Shown: positions 48,873 to 57,675 of the stretch, one piece after another
How positions within the stretch are numbered: the stretch's first letter is position 1
Layout of the letters: every line of letters starts with the position of its first letter
DNA from: Rhodovastum atsumiense
GTDB taxonomy: Bacteria; Pseudomonadota; Alphaproteobacteria; Acetobacterales; Acetobacteraceae
NCBI RefSeq assembly: GCF_937425535.1
Contig: NZ_OW485601.1
Location: 2,835,501-2,899,500, forward strand
Direction of reading: 5' to 3'
DNA length: 64,000 nucleotides
Notes under the pieces: generated by a model
What the model was told of the DNA's origin: nothing
What the model saw: the letters and a program-made list of their open reading frames with translations, nothing else
The model's database searches: none
Program-made: the position numbers and the translations under genes

Positions 48873-50165
48873 GTGATACAGGCGAGCCAATCAAAGTCGC
48901 TGTATATCCAGGTGCTGATCGCCATCGTTCTCGGTGTCGCGCTCGGTCACTACTATCCGGAAATCGGCGTGCAGTTGAACCCGCTCGCGGTCGGGTTCGT
49001 GAAGCTGGTGAAGATGGTGATCGCGCCGATCATCTTCGTCACCGTCGTCGTCGGCATTGGCAAGCTGTCCGACACCACGGAAGTGGGGCGCATCGGCCTG
49101 AAGGCCATCATCTACTTCGAGATCCTGACCACGCTGGCGATGCTGATCGGCCTGGTGGTCGGCCACATCATCGAGCCGGGCTCGGGCCTGAACGCCGACC
49201 CGCACAGCCTCGATGCCAAGTCGGTCGCGCAGTACACCGCCAATGCCGCGCACCAGACGGTCACCGATTTCCTGCTCGGCATCATCCCGGATTCGATCGT
49301 CGGCGCCTTCGCTCGCGGCGACATCCTGCCGGTGCTGTTCTTCGCCGTGCTGTTCGGCATCGCCCTGGCCAAGCTCGGCGAGCGCGGCCGCCCGGTCATC
49401 CATTTCTTCGACGAGGCCGGCGCGGCGCTGTTCGGCGTGATCGCGCTGATCATGCGCGTGGCGCCGCTCGGGGCCTTCGGCGCCATGGGCTTCACTATCG
49501 CCAAGTACGGCATCGGCTCGCTGTCGCAACTGGCATGGCTGATGGCCTGCTTCTACCTGACCTGCGCCTTGTTCGTGCTGCTCTGCCTCTCCATGGTGAT
49601 GCGCATCACCGGCCTGCGCCTGTGGCCGCTGCTGCGCTACCTGAAGGAAGAGTTCTTCATCGTGCTGGGGACCTCCAGCTCGGAAACGGCGCTGCCCGGC
49701 CTGATGGCGAAGCTGGAGAACCTGGGCTGCAACCGCCCGCTGGTCGGCCTGGTGGTGCCGCTCGGCTATGCCTTCAACCTCGATGGCACGTCGATCTACT
49801 TCACCATGGCGATCACCTTCATCGCCCAGGCGCTCAATATCCCGCTCTCCTGGGGCGATTACCTGATGATCCTGGCGGTGCTGCTGCTGACCTCCAAGGG
49901 GGCCGCGGCGGTGACCGGCGGCGGCTTCATCACCCTCGCCGCCACCCTGGCCACGCTGAACGGCAAGGTGCCGGTGGCCGGCATCGTGCTGGTGCTGGCG
50001 ATCGACCGCTTCATGAGCGAGGCGCGCGCCATCACCAACCTGTTCGGCAATGCCGTGGCGACGATCTTCGTCGCTTGGTGGGAAGGCCAGCTCGACCGCG
50101 ACCGGGCCCGGCGGGTGCTGGCCGGGGTAGAGGTGCCGGCGCCGGCCGTGCAGCCCGTGATCTGA
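48873..50165 (+). CDS. dctA: C4-dicarboxylate:H+/Na+ symporter
   Basis: 430 residues, DAACS family: eight helices plus hairpins, with [23 protein letters not shown] at the N-terminus, the serine-rich hairpin [32 protein letters not shown] and the [24 protein letters not shown] end. Takes up succinate, fumarate and malate. I chose GTG 48873 because AGGAGG lies seven bases upstream; the earlier ATG-type frame would add 18 residues across that ribosome site. Confidence 0.92.
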   Translation: MIQASQSKSLYIQVLIAIVLGVALGHYYPEIGVQLNPLAVGFVKLVKMVIAPIIFVTVVVGIGKLSDTTEVGRIGLKAIIYFEILTTLAMLIGLVVGHIIEPGSGLNADPHSLDAKSVAQYTANAAHQTVTDFLLGIIPDSIVGAFARGDILPVLFFAVLFGIALAKLGERGRPVIHFFDEAGAALFGVIALIMRVAPLGAFGAMGFTIAKYGIGSLSQLAWLMACFYLTCALFVLLCLSMVMRITGLRLWPLLRYLKEEFFIVLGTSSSETALPGLMAKLENLGCNRPLVGLVVPLGYAFNLDGTSIYFTMAITFIAQALNIPLSWGDYLMILAVLLLTSKGAAAVTGGGFITLAATLATLNGKVPVAGIVLVLAIDRFMSEARAITNLFGNAVATIFVAWWEGQLDRDRARRVLAGVEVPAPAVQPVI

Positions 50166-50172
50166 CGGTGCA

Positions 50173-50212
50173 TGCGGGGGAGAGGGGACCGCGCGGTCCC
50201 CTCTCCCCCGCA
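50173..50212 (+). terminator. 40-base perfect palindrome after dctA
   Basis: Every base from 50173 to 50212 pairs with its mirror (TGCGGGGGAGAGGGGACCGC and its complement), a 20-bp stem with no free loop, eight bases after the dctA stop. It should be a very strong terminator hairpin, though no T-run follows. Confidence 0.75.
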
Positions 50213-50446
50213 GTTGAACGGGGCGGCAGGGGCGGTCCGGCCCGGCCGAGAACCCGGCGCTGCCGGGGAACGTTCATCCGGGCGGTCGTGGCGTCGTTCC
50301 CCACCCTGCGCCGCGGCGGTGCCGGCGGCGCGGTTGCTCCCAGGCCGCGTCGCCACCCTTTCCCCGGCCCGGGCATACTCCTGAGAGTCTTTATTCCTTT
50401 TCTGTCGCTCTGGACGCGGTGGCCCGAGCACCGCAGGATCGGCCGC

Positions 50447-51226
50447 ATGGAAAAGGGTATCGGCATCGCCGGCATTGCCGGCCGGATGGGGACGTTGCTC
50501 GCCGAAGAGGTGCGGGCGGCGGGGGCGACGCTGGTGGGCGGCATCGATCGTCCCGACGCGACGGTCGCGGGGGGCGGTCTCTTTCCCGACATCGCCGCCC
50601 TGGCGGCGGCGGCGGCGGTGGTGATGGATTTCACCCATGCCTCCACGGTGCAGGCACATGCGCGCGCGCTGGCGCAGGCCGGCACGGCCTGGGTGCTGGG
50701 CACGACCGGCCTTTCGGCCGAGGATCAGGCGGCGGTCGCCGAGGCGGCCACCCGCATCGCCGTGGTTCAGGCCCCCAATTTCTCCCCCGGCGTCAACCTC
50801 GTGCTGGCCCTGGCCGAGCGCATGGCGGCAGCGCTGCCGGCCGGGCAGTACGATGCCGAGATCGTGGAGATGCATCATCGCCAGAAGGTGGACGCCCCGT
50901 CCGGCACGGCGCTCGGCCTGGGCCACGCCGTCGCCAGGGGCCGCGGCGTCGCGCTGGAGGCGGTGAAGGAAAGCGGTCGCGACGGGCATTGCGGCGCCCG
51001 CCGCACCGGCGGCATCGGCTTCGCCGCGCTGCGAGGCGGCCAGGTGGTCGGCGAGCACACGCTGCTGTTCGCAGCGGCGAACGAGCATATCTCGATCACC
51101 CACCGGGCGTTCGACCGGCGGGTGTTCGCGACCGGCGCGGTGCGGGCGGCGCTGTGGACGCACGGGCGGCCGCCGGGCCTCTATTCCATGATGGACGTGC
51201 TCGGGATGGCGCCGCCGCGCGGGTGA
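50447..51226 (+). CDS. dapB: 4-hydroxy-tetrahydrodipicolinate reductase
   Basis: 259 residues. GIAGIAGRMGTLLAEEV gives the NAD(P) loop with family GRMG, followed by WVLGTTGLS, APNFSPGVNL, the catalytic EIVEMHHRQKVDAPSGTAL and HEISITHRAFDRR-like motif (NEHISITHRAFDRRVFATGA). Lysine and peptidoglycan diaminopimelate synthesis. No clear Shine-Dalgarno sequence precedes the ATG at 50447 (GCAGGATCGGCCGC). Confidence 0.95.
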   Translation: MEKGIGIAGIAGRMGTLLAEEVRAAGATLVGGIDRPDATVAGGGLFPDIAALAAAAAVVMDFTHASTVQAHARALAQAGTAWVLGTTGLSAEDQAAVAEAATRIAVVQAPNFSPGVNLVLALAERMAAALPAGQYDAEIVEMHHRQKVDAPSGTALGLGHAVARGRGVALEAVKESGRDGHCGARRTGGIGFAALRGGQVVGEHTLLFAAANEHISITHRAFDRRVFATGAVRAALWTHGRPPGLYSMMDVLGMAPPRG

Positions 51227-51423
51227 CGCGCCGGAGCGTCGTGGATCGGTGGGGGTTCAACGGAATATTGTCGTTGAACTCCGGCTGATCCGCGGCGGGC
51301 ATGTGGAAATTTCTCCGCCGAGGCTTGACCCCCAGGGGGCTTTCGTTCACACACCGGGCCCATGGTTTCATGGGCCTGTCAAAGGCCGTCTCCGCTCCCC
51401 CCCTCCGCCTGACGGAATTTCAT
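51227..51423 (+). promoter_or_regulatory. Structured leader of metK
   Basis: 197 bases with at least three inverted repeats: GTTCAACG/CGTTGAAC around a 9-base loop (51255-51279), CCCCC-A-GGGGG (near 51330-51340) and GGCCCATG/CATGGGCC with loop GTTT (51357-51376). The first could end dapB transcripts. None fits a SAM riboswitch class that I can recall, but metK leaders are often regulated by SAM-sensing RNAs. Confidence 0.4.
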
Positions 51424-52611
51424 ATGCGCGACAAGGGCGAATTCCTTTTCACTTCCGAGTCGGTCTCGGAAGGGCATCCGGACAAGGTCGCCGATCGCAT
51501 CAGCGACACCGTGCTTGATGCTTTCCTGGCTGCCGATCCGTACGCGCGCGTGGCCTGTGAGACGCTGGTGACCACCAACCGCGTCGTGCTGGCTGGTGAG
51601 ACCCGTGGCCCTTCCACGGTCACCCACGAGTATCTCGCGCATCTGGCGCGGCTGGCGATCAAGGACATCGGCTACGAGCAGGCGGGCTTCGACTGGCGCA
51701 CCGCCGAGATCGCCGTGCACCTGCATGCGCAGTCGGCCGACATCGCGGTGGGTGTCGATTCCGCGGGCAACAAGGACGAGGGTGCCGGCGACCAGGGCAT
51801 CATGTTCGGCTATGCCTGCCGCGAGACGCCGACGCTGATGCCGGCGCCGCTCTATTATGCCCACGAGCTGCTGCGCACGATCCGTGACCGGCGCGCGGCC
51901 GGCGATGCGGGGGTGAAGGGGCTGCTGCCGGACGCCAAGAGCCAGGTGACGCTGCGCTACATCGACGGCAAGCCGGTCGGCGCCACCAGCGTGGTGATTT
52001 CCACCCAGCACGAGGAAGAGCTCGACCAGCCGCAGATCAAGCGCCTGCTGCTGCCGCTGATCGAAAGCGTGCTGCCGGCCGGGTGGACGCCGGACGAGCG
52101 CGACATCTACATCAACCCGACCGGCAAGTTCGTCATCGGCGGCCCGGACGGCGATTGCGGCCTGACCGGGCGCAAGATCATCGTCGACACCTATGGCGGT
52201 GCCGCGCCGCATGGCGGCGGGGCGTTCAGCGGCAAGGACCCGACCAAGGTCGACCGCAGCGCCGCCTATGTCGCCCGCTACCTCGCCAAGAACGTCGTGG
52301 CCGCCGGCCTGGCCGAGCGTTGCACGCTGCAGCTCAGCTATGCGATCGGCGTGTCGCATCCGCTGTCGCTGTATGTCGACCTGCACGGCAATCCCTACGA
52401 GGTCAGCGAGGCGAAGCTCGAGCGGACGCTGCGCGAGCTGGTCAACCTGACGCCGCGCGGCATTCGCGAGCATCTGCACCTGAACCGCGCCATCTATGTT
52501 CCGACCTCCGCCTACGGCCATTTCGGCCGTGAGCCGAATGCGGAGCATGGCACCTTCACCTGGGAAAAGACCGATCTGGTCCCGGCGCTGAAGTCGGCGT
52601 TCGGTCGCTGA
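51424..52611 (+). CDS. metK: S-adenosylmethionine synthetase
   Basis: 395 residues. [20 protein letters not shown] near 8-27, [12 protein letters not shown] near 118, and [19 protein letters not shown] near 260 are the three hallmark motifs (ATP, hexapeptide and P-loop-like). Makes SAM from ATP and methionine. The ATG at 51424 gives [13 protein letters not shown]; 41 residues encoded upstream belong to the structured leader and are not coding. Confidence 0.97.
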   Translation: MRDKGEFLFTSESVSEGHPDKVADRISDTVLDAFLAADPYARVACETLVTTNRVVLAGETRGPSTVTHEYLAHLARLAIKDIGYEQAGFDWRTAEIAVHLHAQSADIAVGVDSAGNKDEGAGDQGIMFGYACRETPTLMPAPLYYAHELLRTIRDRRAAGDAGVKGLLPDAKSQVTLRYIDGKPVGATSVVISTQHEEELDQPQIKRLLLPLIESVLPAGWTPDERDIYINPTGKFVIGGPDGDCGLTGRKIIVDTYGGAAPHGGGAFSGKDPTKVDRSAAYVARYLAKNVVAAGLAERCTLQLSYAIGVSHPLSLYVDLHGNPYEVSEAKLERTLRELVNLTPRGIREHLHLNRAIYVPTSAYGHFGREPNAEHGTFTWEKTDLVPALKSAFGR

Positions 52612-52619
52612 AACGAATG

Positions 52620-52649
52620 GGGACCAGGGGCCGCACGGCCCCTGGTCCC
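52620..52649 (+). terminator. Terminator hairpin after metK
   Basis: A perfect 13-bp stem GGGACCAGGGGCC/GGCCCCTGGTCCC with loop GCAC, eight bases after the metK stop, followed by TCTTCC. It also covers the region in which an alternative trmB start at 52617 would fall. Confidence 0.8.
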
Positions 52650-52661
52650 TCTTCCGACGCC

Positions 52662-53384
52662 GTGACCATCCCCCTGAAGCCTCCCCCCGACCGGCTGTAT
52701 GGCCGCTCCCGCGGGCATCCGCTGCGGCCGCGCCAGCAGAAGCTGCTGGACGTGACCCTGCCGCGCCTGCGTTTCGATCCGGCGCAGGCAGGCACCCCCC
52801 TGGCCGCCTTCAGCTCCCCCGTTTCGGCCTTGTGGCTGGAAGTCGGTTTCGGCGGCGGCGAGCACGCGCTGGCGCAGATCGCCGCGCATCCGCACGCCGC
52901 GCTGATCGCCTGCGAGGTGTTCGAGAACGGACTCTGTTCGTTACTCTCGCGCGTGGTGCCCGAGGGCGGCGAGGCAACGGCGCCATTGCCCGGCAATCTC
53001 CGCCTCTGGAACGACGATGCGCGGACGCTGATCCGGGCCCTGCCCGATGGCTGCCTCGATCGCCTGTTCCTGCTGTTTCCCGATCCCTGGCCGAAGGGGC
53101 GCCATGCCAAGCGCCGTTTCGTGCATCCGGGGTTGCTGCCGGAGCTCGCACGGGTGCTGAAGCCCGGCGCCGAGTGGCGCATCGCCAGCGACGACCCGAC
53201 CTACCAGGGCTGGGTGGCCGAGGTCCTGGCGGCCCAGGACCTGTTCGACGTGCCGCCCCCGGCGACCGTGCGCCCCGATGGCTGGCCGCCGACCCGCTAC
53301 GAGGCGAAGGCACTGGCCGCGGGACGGCCGCCGCTCTACTGGTCGCTGCGCCGGCGCGCCCCGGTCAGCTCCGCCGCCACGTGA
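52662..53384 (+). CDS. trmB: tRNA (guanine-N7-)-methyltransferase
   Basis: 240 residues. SAM-binding motif LWLEVGFGGGEHALAQIAAH near 57, FENGLCSLL, and the catalytic/tRNA-binding FPDPWPKGRHAKRRFVHP near 140 define TrmB. Modifies G46 in tRNA variable loops. I use GTG 52662 as start since the ATG at 52617 would place the metK terminator hairpin in the coding part. The 3' end overlaps the convergent glycosyltransferase gene by 20 bases. Confidence 0.92.
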   Translation: MTIPLKPPPDRLYGRSRGHPLRPRQQKLLDVTLPRLRFDPAQAGTPLAAFSSPVSALWLEVGFGGGEHALAQIAAHPHAALIACEVFENGLCSLLSRVVPEGGEATAPLPGNLRLWNDDARTLIRALPDGCLDRLFLLFPDPWPKGRHAKRRFVHPGLLPELARVLKPGAEWRIASDDPTYQGWVAEVLAAQDLFDVPPPATVRPDGWPPTRYEAKALAAGRPPLYWSLRRRAPVSSAAT

Positions 53385-54492
53385 GCACCGAGCTCGCCGC
53401 GTAGTTCCAGACCAGGCTCATCACCGCGCCGGCCATGCCGGCGAGCCACCAGGTGGTGTGCACGGTCGGGCTGAACAGGAAGGACGAGACGCTGACATTG
53501 GCGGCGGCTCCCACCGAGCAGATCGCCGCGAAGGTCACCAGCCCGCGCAGGAAGCCCCAGCCGTGCAGCCGGCGGTCGCGGAAGGTGAAGATGTTGTTCA
53601 GCCAGAAATTGCCGACGATGGCGGCGGCGGTGGCCAGCGACTGCGCGGTCGGGAAGTCGAGCCCGAAGGGCGAAAGGCACAGCCGCAGCACCACCAGATG
53701 CGCGGCGATGCCCATCGCGCCGACCGCGGCGAACAGCAGGAAGCGCACCGGCACGATATGGCCGACCAGCTTGTCGGCCAGCAGCAGCGCGTAGTCGCGC
53801 AGCACCCCGGCATCGAGCTTGCTCTCTCCGGCGAGGCGGGTGCGGAACTGGTAGGGCAGCTCGATCAGGCGCGGCCGTTCCGGCAGCGAGGCCAGGATGT
53901 CGAGCAGGATCTTGAAGCCCATGGCCGAAAGGCGCCGCACCGCGCGCTCGAAGGTGGTGCGGCGGATCATGAAGAAGCCGCTCATCGGGTCGGTGACGGG
54001 GGCGCGCAGCACCATCCGGCTCAGCCGGGTGGCGAGGCTCGACATGCCGACGCGCCCCTTGTCCCAGCCGCCGACGCCGCCGCCGGCGACGTAGCGGCTG
54101 CCGATGGCGATGTCGTAGCCGTCGTCGCGCAGGGCGGCGAGCATGCGTGGCAGCACCGCCTCGTCGTGCTGCAGGTCGCCGTCCATCGCCGCCACGTAGG
54201 GCGCAAGGCTGGCCTGCGCGCCTTCGATGAAGGCCGAGGCCAGGCCGCGCCGGCCGATGCGGTGCAGCAGGCGCACACGCGGGTCGCGCGCGGCGATGGC
54301 GGCGACGGCGGCGCGGGTGCCGTCGGTGGAGTCGTCGTCGACGAAGATGGCTTCCCAGGCGGTGCCGGCGAGGGTTGCGTCCAGCCGTTCCACCAGCGGG
54401 GCGATGTTGTCCTGTTCATTGAGGACCGGAATCACCACGGCAAGCAGCGGCGCCTGCCCGAGGGCGAGCGGGGTCGGGATGTCGCCGTTCAC
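53365..54492 (-). CDS. GT2 glycosyltransferase fused to a GtrA-like membrane domain
   Basis: 375 residues. The N-terminal part (about 15-235) is a DPM1-like glycosyltransferase: VVIPVLNEQDNIAPL, FVDDDSTDGTRAAV, AAMDGDLQHDE (DxD-type) and RYVAGGGVGGW. The C-terminal part (about 245-370) has four hydrophobic helices typical of GtrA (RFLLFAAVGAMGIAAHLVVL; NFWLNNIFTFRDRR). Such fusions build polyprenyl-phosphate sugars and flip or present them for glycolipid or O-antigen decoration. The donor sugar is unknown. Confidence 0.88.
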   Translation of the reverse strand: MNGDIPTPLALGQAPLLAVVIPVLNEQDNIAPLVERLDATLAGTAWEAIFVDDDSTDGTRAAVAAIAARDPRVRLLHRIGRRGLASAFIEGAQASLAPYVAAMDGDLQHDEAVLPRMLAALRDDGYDIAIGSRYVAGGGVGGWDKGRVGMSSLATRLSRMVLRAPVTDPMSGFFMIRRTTFERAVRRLSAMGFKILLDILASLPERPRLIELPYQFRTRLAGESKLDAGVLRDYALLLADKLVGHIVPVRFLLFAAVGAMGIAAHLVVLRLCLSPFGLDFPTAQSLATAAAIVGNFWLNNIFTFRDRRLHGWGFLRGLVTFAAICSVGAAANVSVSSFLFSPTVHTTWWLAGMAGAVMSLVWNYAASSVLTWRRS

Positions 54493-54762
54493 GGGTGGTC
54501 GTCCTCAGCGGTTGGGGGGCAGGAGGAATGCTAGAGCGGTTTTGTGCGATGCGGCAACCGTTGGCACACCCCAGGGTTTTGTTTCCGCAGGGGTTTTGTT
54601 GCAATTGGCGCGGGTGGGACGCGGGCGGCGGCCCGCGGCGGGATCAATTTCTCAGCAGATCCGGGGCGCCGTGGCGTCGGGGCAGGGGGGATCGAAGATC
54701 TTGCGCTGGCTGCGGTGCGTCGCTACCTTGAAGATCACAAACATCTTCCGATCGATACGGAG
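54493..54762. promoter_or_regulatory. Upstream region of the rimP-nusA-infB operon
   Basis: About 270 bases with no convincing open frame. It should hold the operon promoter and starts the leader. Near its right end GAAGAT/ATCTTC (54730-54735/54743-54748) forms a small stem just ahead of the terminator-like hairpin. Confidence 0.35.
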
Positions 54763-54788
54763 GGTGGCCCTGACGGGCCGCCTTTTTT
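54763..54788 (+). terminator. Terminator-like hairpin in the leader of rimP (candidate attenuator)
   Basis: GGTGGCCC (54763-54770), loop TGAC, GGGCCGCC (54775-54782) with one G-U pair, and six Ts (54783-54788): a textbook intrinsic terminator. It stands only four bases before the predicted rimP start, with the same orientation, and no gene upstream on this strand needs it. Best read as an attenuator of the nusA operon. Confidence 0.65.
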
Positions 54789-54791
54789 GTT

Positions 54792-55328
54792 TTGGAGCAC
54801 GCCACGTCCCCTCCCGACCTGCCCCACCACACCGGCCTCGAGGCCCGGGTGGCCGACATCATCGCTCCCACGCTCGTCGACATGGGCTACGAGCTGGTGC
54901 GTGTGGCCGTGCTTGGGCGCGAGCGGCCGACGGTGCAGATCATGGCCGACCGTGCCGATGGCAGCCAGATCACGCTCGAGGATTGCGAGGCGATCAGCCG
55001 CGCGGTCGGTGCCGTGCTGGACGTGGAAGACCCCATTCCCGGTGCCTGGACGCTGGAGGTAAGCTCGGCCGGCATCGACCGGCCGCTGACCCGGCGCAAG
55101 GACTGGAACCGCTTTGCCGGCCATCTCGCGCGTGCTGAGACTGTGCTGCCGATTGACGGCCGCAAGCGTTTCTCCGGCACGGTGCTCGGGGCCGACGACA
55201 CCCATGCGCGGCTGCGCCTCGAGGACGGCACCGAGGTGGCGCTGCCCTTCACCGAGATTCGCAAGGCGCGGCTGGTGCTGACCGACGCGCTCATCGACGC
55301 CACTGCCGCGTCGTCCCGATCGAACTGA
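54792..55328 (+). CDS. rimP: Ribosome maturation factor RimP
   Basis: 178 residues. [65 protein letters not shown] is the RimP signature, and the SH3-like C-terminal domain follows. Needed for 30S subunit maturation. The TTG at 54792 is the earliest usable start; it has no Shine-Dalgarno sequence because it lies directly behind the terminator-like hairpin, so translation start is uncertain. Confidence 0.9.
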   Translation: MEHATSPPDLPHHTGLEARVADIIAPTLVDMGYELVRVAVLGRERPTVQIMADRADGSQITLEDCEAISRAVGAVLDVEDPIPGAWTLEVSSAGIDRPLTRRKDWNRFAGHLARAETVLPIDGRKRFSGTVLGADDTHARLRLEDGTEVALPFTEIRKARLVLTDALIDATAASSRSN

Positions 55329-55373
55329 CCCGGCTGACCGGCCGGACCTGAGACTCCAGAGAGGACTTCGTCC

Positions 55374-56948
55374 ATGGACATCGCCATCGCCCGCCCCGAG
55401 CTGCTCCTGGTGGCCGACGCGGTCGCCCGGGAGAAATCGATCGATCGCGAGGATGTGCTCAAGGTTCTGGAGAGCGCCATCCAGAAGGCCGGTCGCGCCA
55501 AGTACGGGCACGAGAAGGACATCCGCGCCACCATCGATCGCAAGACCGGCGATGTGCAGCTCTCCCGCTGGACCCAGGCGGTCGAGGCGGTGGACAATGA
55601 AGAAACCCAGATCCCGGTCCACATCGCCCGCAAGTTCAAGCCCGACATCGAGGTGGGGGGCTACCTGGTGGACCCGCTGCCGCCGATCGATTTCGGCCGC
55701 ATCGCCGCCCAGACCTCCAAGCAGGTAATCGTGCAGGGCGTGCGCGAGCTGGAGCGCCGCCGCCAGTTCGAGGAATTCAAGGACCGCGTCGGCGAGATCG
55801 TCAACGGCACGGTCAAGCGCACCGAGTACGGCAACCTGATGGTGGAGATCGGCCGCGCCGAGGCGCTGCTGCGCCGCGACGAGCTGATCCCGCGCGAGAG
55901 CTTCCGCAACGGCGACCGCGTGCGCGCCTATATCTATGACGTGCGGGAAGAGCCGCGCGGGCCGCAGATCTTCCTCTCGCGGACCCATCCCGGCTTCCTC
56001 GCCAAGCTGTTCGCCCAGGAAGTGCCGGAAATCTATGACGGCATCATCGAGATCAAGGCGGTGGCGCGCGATCCCGGCAGCCGCGCCAAGATGGCGGTGA
56101 TCAGCCGCGACGCCAGCATCGATCCGGTTGGTGCCTGCGTAGGTATGCGTGGTTCGCGCGTGCAGGCGGTGGTGCAGGAACTGCAGGGCGAGAAGATCGA
56201 CATCATCCCCTGGTCGCCCAACACTGCCACCTTCGTGGTCAATGCGCTCGCCCCCGCCGAGGTCAGCAAGGTGGTGATGGACGAGGAGGGCGGGCGCTGC
56301 GAGGTGGTGGTGCCCGACGACCAGCTCAGCCTGGCCATCGGCCGGCGCGGCCAGAACGTGCGGCTCGCCAGCCAGCTCACGCGCTGGGACATCGACATCC
56401 TGACCGAGGCCGAGGAGAGCGAGCGCCGGCAGGAGGAATTCCGCCGTCGCACCGGCCTGTTCGTCGAGGCGCTGGATGTCGACGACGTGATCGCCGGTCT
56501 GCTGGTCACCGAGGGCTTCAACTCTGTCGAGGAACTCGCGTTCGTGCCGTTGGAGGAGCTGGGCGGCATCGAGGGTTTCGACGAGACCATCGCCGGTGAG
56601 TTGATCCGCCGCGCCGAGCAGTTCCTGGTCAAGCGTGACAACGAGCTGACCGGCCGGCGCGTGGCGCTGGGCGTCAGCGACGAGGTCGCCGCCATGGAGG
56701 CGCTGACGCCGGCGATGCTGGTGGCGCTGGGCGAGAAGGGGGTCAAGACGCTCGACGACCTCGCCGACCTTGCCTCTGACGAGCTTGTCGAGATCGTGGG
56801 CGAGTCCAATATGGACGAGGCCACCGCGAACGACGTGATCATGGCCGCCCGGGCCCACTGGTTCGGCGCCGAGGACGGCGACAAGCCGGCCGAGGGCGAC
56901 GAGACCGACGAGGCCGCCGTCGGCAAGGGGGAGGCGGATCACGGCTGA
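55374..56948 (+). CDS. nusA: Transcription termination/antitermination factor NusA
   Basis: 524 residues. N-terminal RNA polymerase-binding domain, S1 domain (about 135-200; VNGTVKRTEYGNLMVEIGRAEALL), two KH domains (about 205-345; DPVGACVGMRGSRVQAVVQEL and LAIGRRGQNVRLASQLT), and two C-terminal helix-hairpin-helix acidic repeats (FNSVEELAFVPLEEL; EKGVKTLDDLADL). The end is an acidic tail. ATG 55374 follows AGAGAGGACTTCGTCC. Forty-five bases after rimP. Confidence 0.97.
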   Translation: MDIAIARPELLLVADAVAREKSIDREDVLKVLESAIQKAGRAKYGHEKDIRATIDRKTGDVQLSRWTQAVEAVDNEETQIPVHIARKFKPDIEVGGYLVDPLPPIDFGRIAAQTSKQVIVQGVRELERRRQFEEFKDRVGEIVNGTVKRTEYGNLMVEIGRAEALLRRDELIPRESFRNGDRVRAYIYDVREEPRGPQIFLSRTHPGFLAKLFAQEVPEIYDGIIEIKAVARDPGSRAKMAVISRDASIDPVGACVGMRGSRVQAVVQELQGEKIDIIPWSPNTATFVVNALAPAEVSKVVMDEEGGRCEVVVPDDQLSLAIGRRGQNVRLASQLTRWDIDILTEAEESERRQEEFRRRTGLFVEALDVDDVIAGLLVTEGFNSVEELAFVPLEELGGIEGFDETIAGELIRRAEQFLVKRDNELTGRRVALGVSDEVAAMEALTPAMLVALGEKGVKTLDDLADLASDELVEIVGESNMDEATANDVIMAARAHWFGAEDGDKPAEGDETDEAAVGKGEADHG

Positions 56949-57021
56949 GCCAGCCGAGGGCGATCTCTCCGCGCCGGACGACGGGGACGAGCCCGAGACC
57001 GGGCCACTGCGCCGCTGCGCG

Positions 57022-57675
57022 GTGACGCGGGAACGCCTGCCGAAGGAGCGGATGATCCGCTTCGTCGTCGCTCCGGACCGCAGGGTGGTGCCCGATCTGG
57101 CGGCAAGGCTGCCCGGTCGGGGAATATGGTTGAGCGCCCGGGGGGATGTGATAGAAACCGCATGCACGCGAGGCGCCTTTGCGAGGGCCGCGCGCGGTCC
57201 GGTGACGGTTCCCTCCGATTTGAGGTCCGAGCTGCAGGCGGCCTTGTCACGCCGGTTCGCCGACCAGCTCGGTCTGGCACGGCGGGCGGGACAGGCGGTG
57301 GCCGGTTTCGCGAAGGCGCGTGAGTGGCTTGGGTCGGGACGTGTGGCGCTGGTCGTGCAGGCGCGCGATGGCAGTGCCGAGGAACGCCAGCGTTTCCTCG
57401 GTGGCTGGGGCGGGCCGGTGGTGACGCCGCTCGACGGTGCGCGGCTGGGGGCGCTTTTCGGCCGCGACCATGTGGTGCATGTGGCTGTGGCGCGGGGCCG
57501 GCTGGCGGAGACCCTGGAGCACGAGGCGGCGCGTCTGGCGGGACTGGCGACGGACGTTCGGGCCGGCCAGTGTGGCGGGCGCGGTGACGGCAGGCGGGGC
57601 GGCGCCGTTCGCCGCGGGACGGACCAACCGTACGGCGAAGCCGGGCGGAACGAAGTGCAGGATACAGGCGGGTAG
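57022..57675 (+). CDS. ylxR: YlxR (DUF448) - L7Ae-like RNA-binding fusion protein
   Basis: The first ~65 residues (TRERLPKERMIRFVVAPDRRVVPDLAARLPGRGIWLSARGDVI) are YlxR; after a linker a L7Ae/YlxQ-like domain follows (LGLARRAGQAVAGFAKAREWLGSGRVALVVQARDGS). Both are RNA-binding and belong between nusA and infB. Reading starts here at GTG 57022, but the conserved LRRCAV just before it is in frame and would be lost. No ATG, GTG or TTG lies upstream before the frame runs deep into nusA; ATC at 56938 behind GGGGGAGGCGG would give ITAEPAEG...LRRCAVTRER. The true start is probably upstream of 57022. Confidence 0.85.
   Translation: MTRERLPKERMIRFVVAPDRRVVPDLAARLPGRGIWLSARGDVIETACTRGAFARAARGPVTVPSDLRSELQAALSRRFADQLGLARRAGQAVAGFAKAREWLGSGRVALVVQARDGSAEERQRFLGGWGGPVVTPLDGARLGALFGRDHVVHVAVARGRLAETLEHEAARLAGLATDVRAGQCGGRGDGRRGGAVRRGTDQPYGEAGRNEVQDTGG

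Noticed and set aside
51227-51423. SAM-II riboswitch before metK
   Set aside because: The stems do not match the conserved core or pseudoknot of SAM-II as I know it; kept only as a general structured leader.
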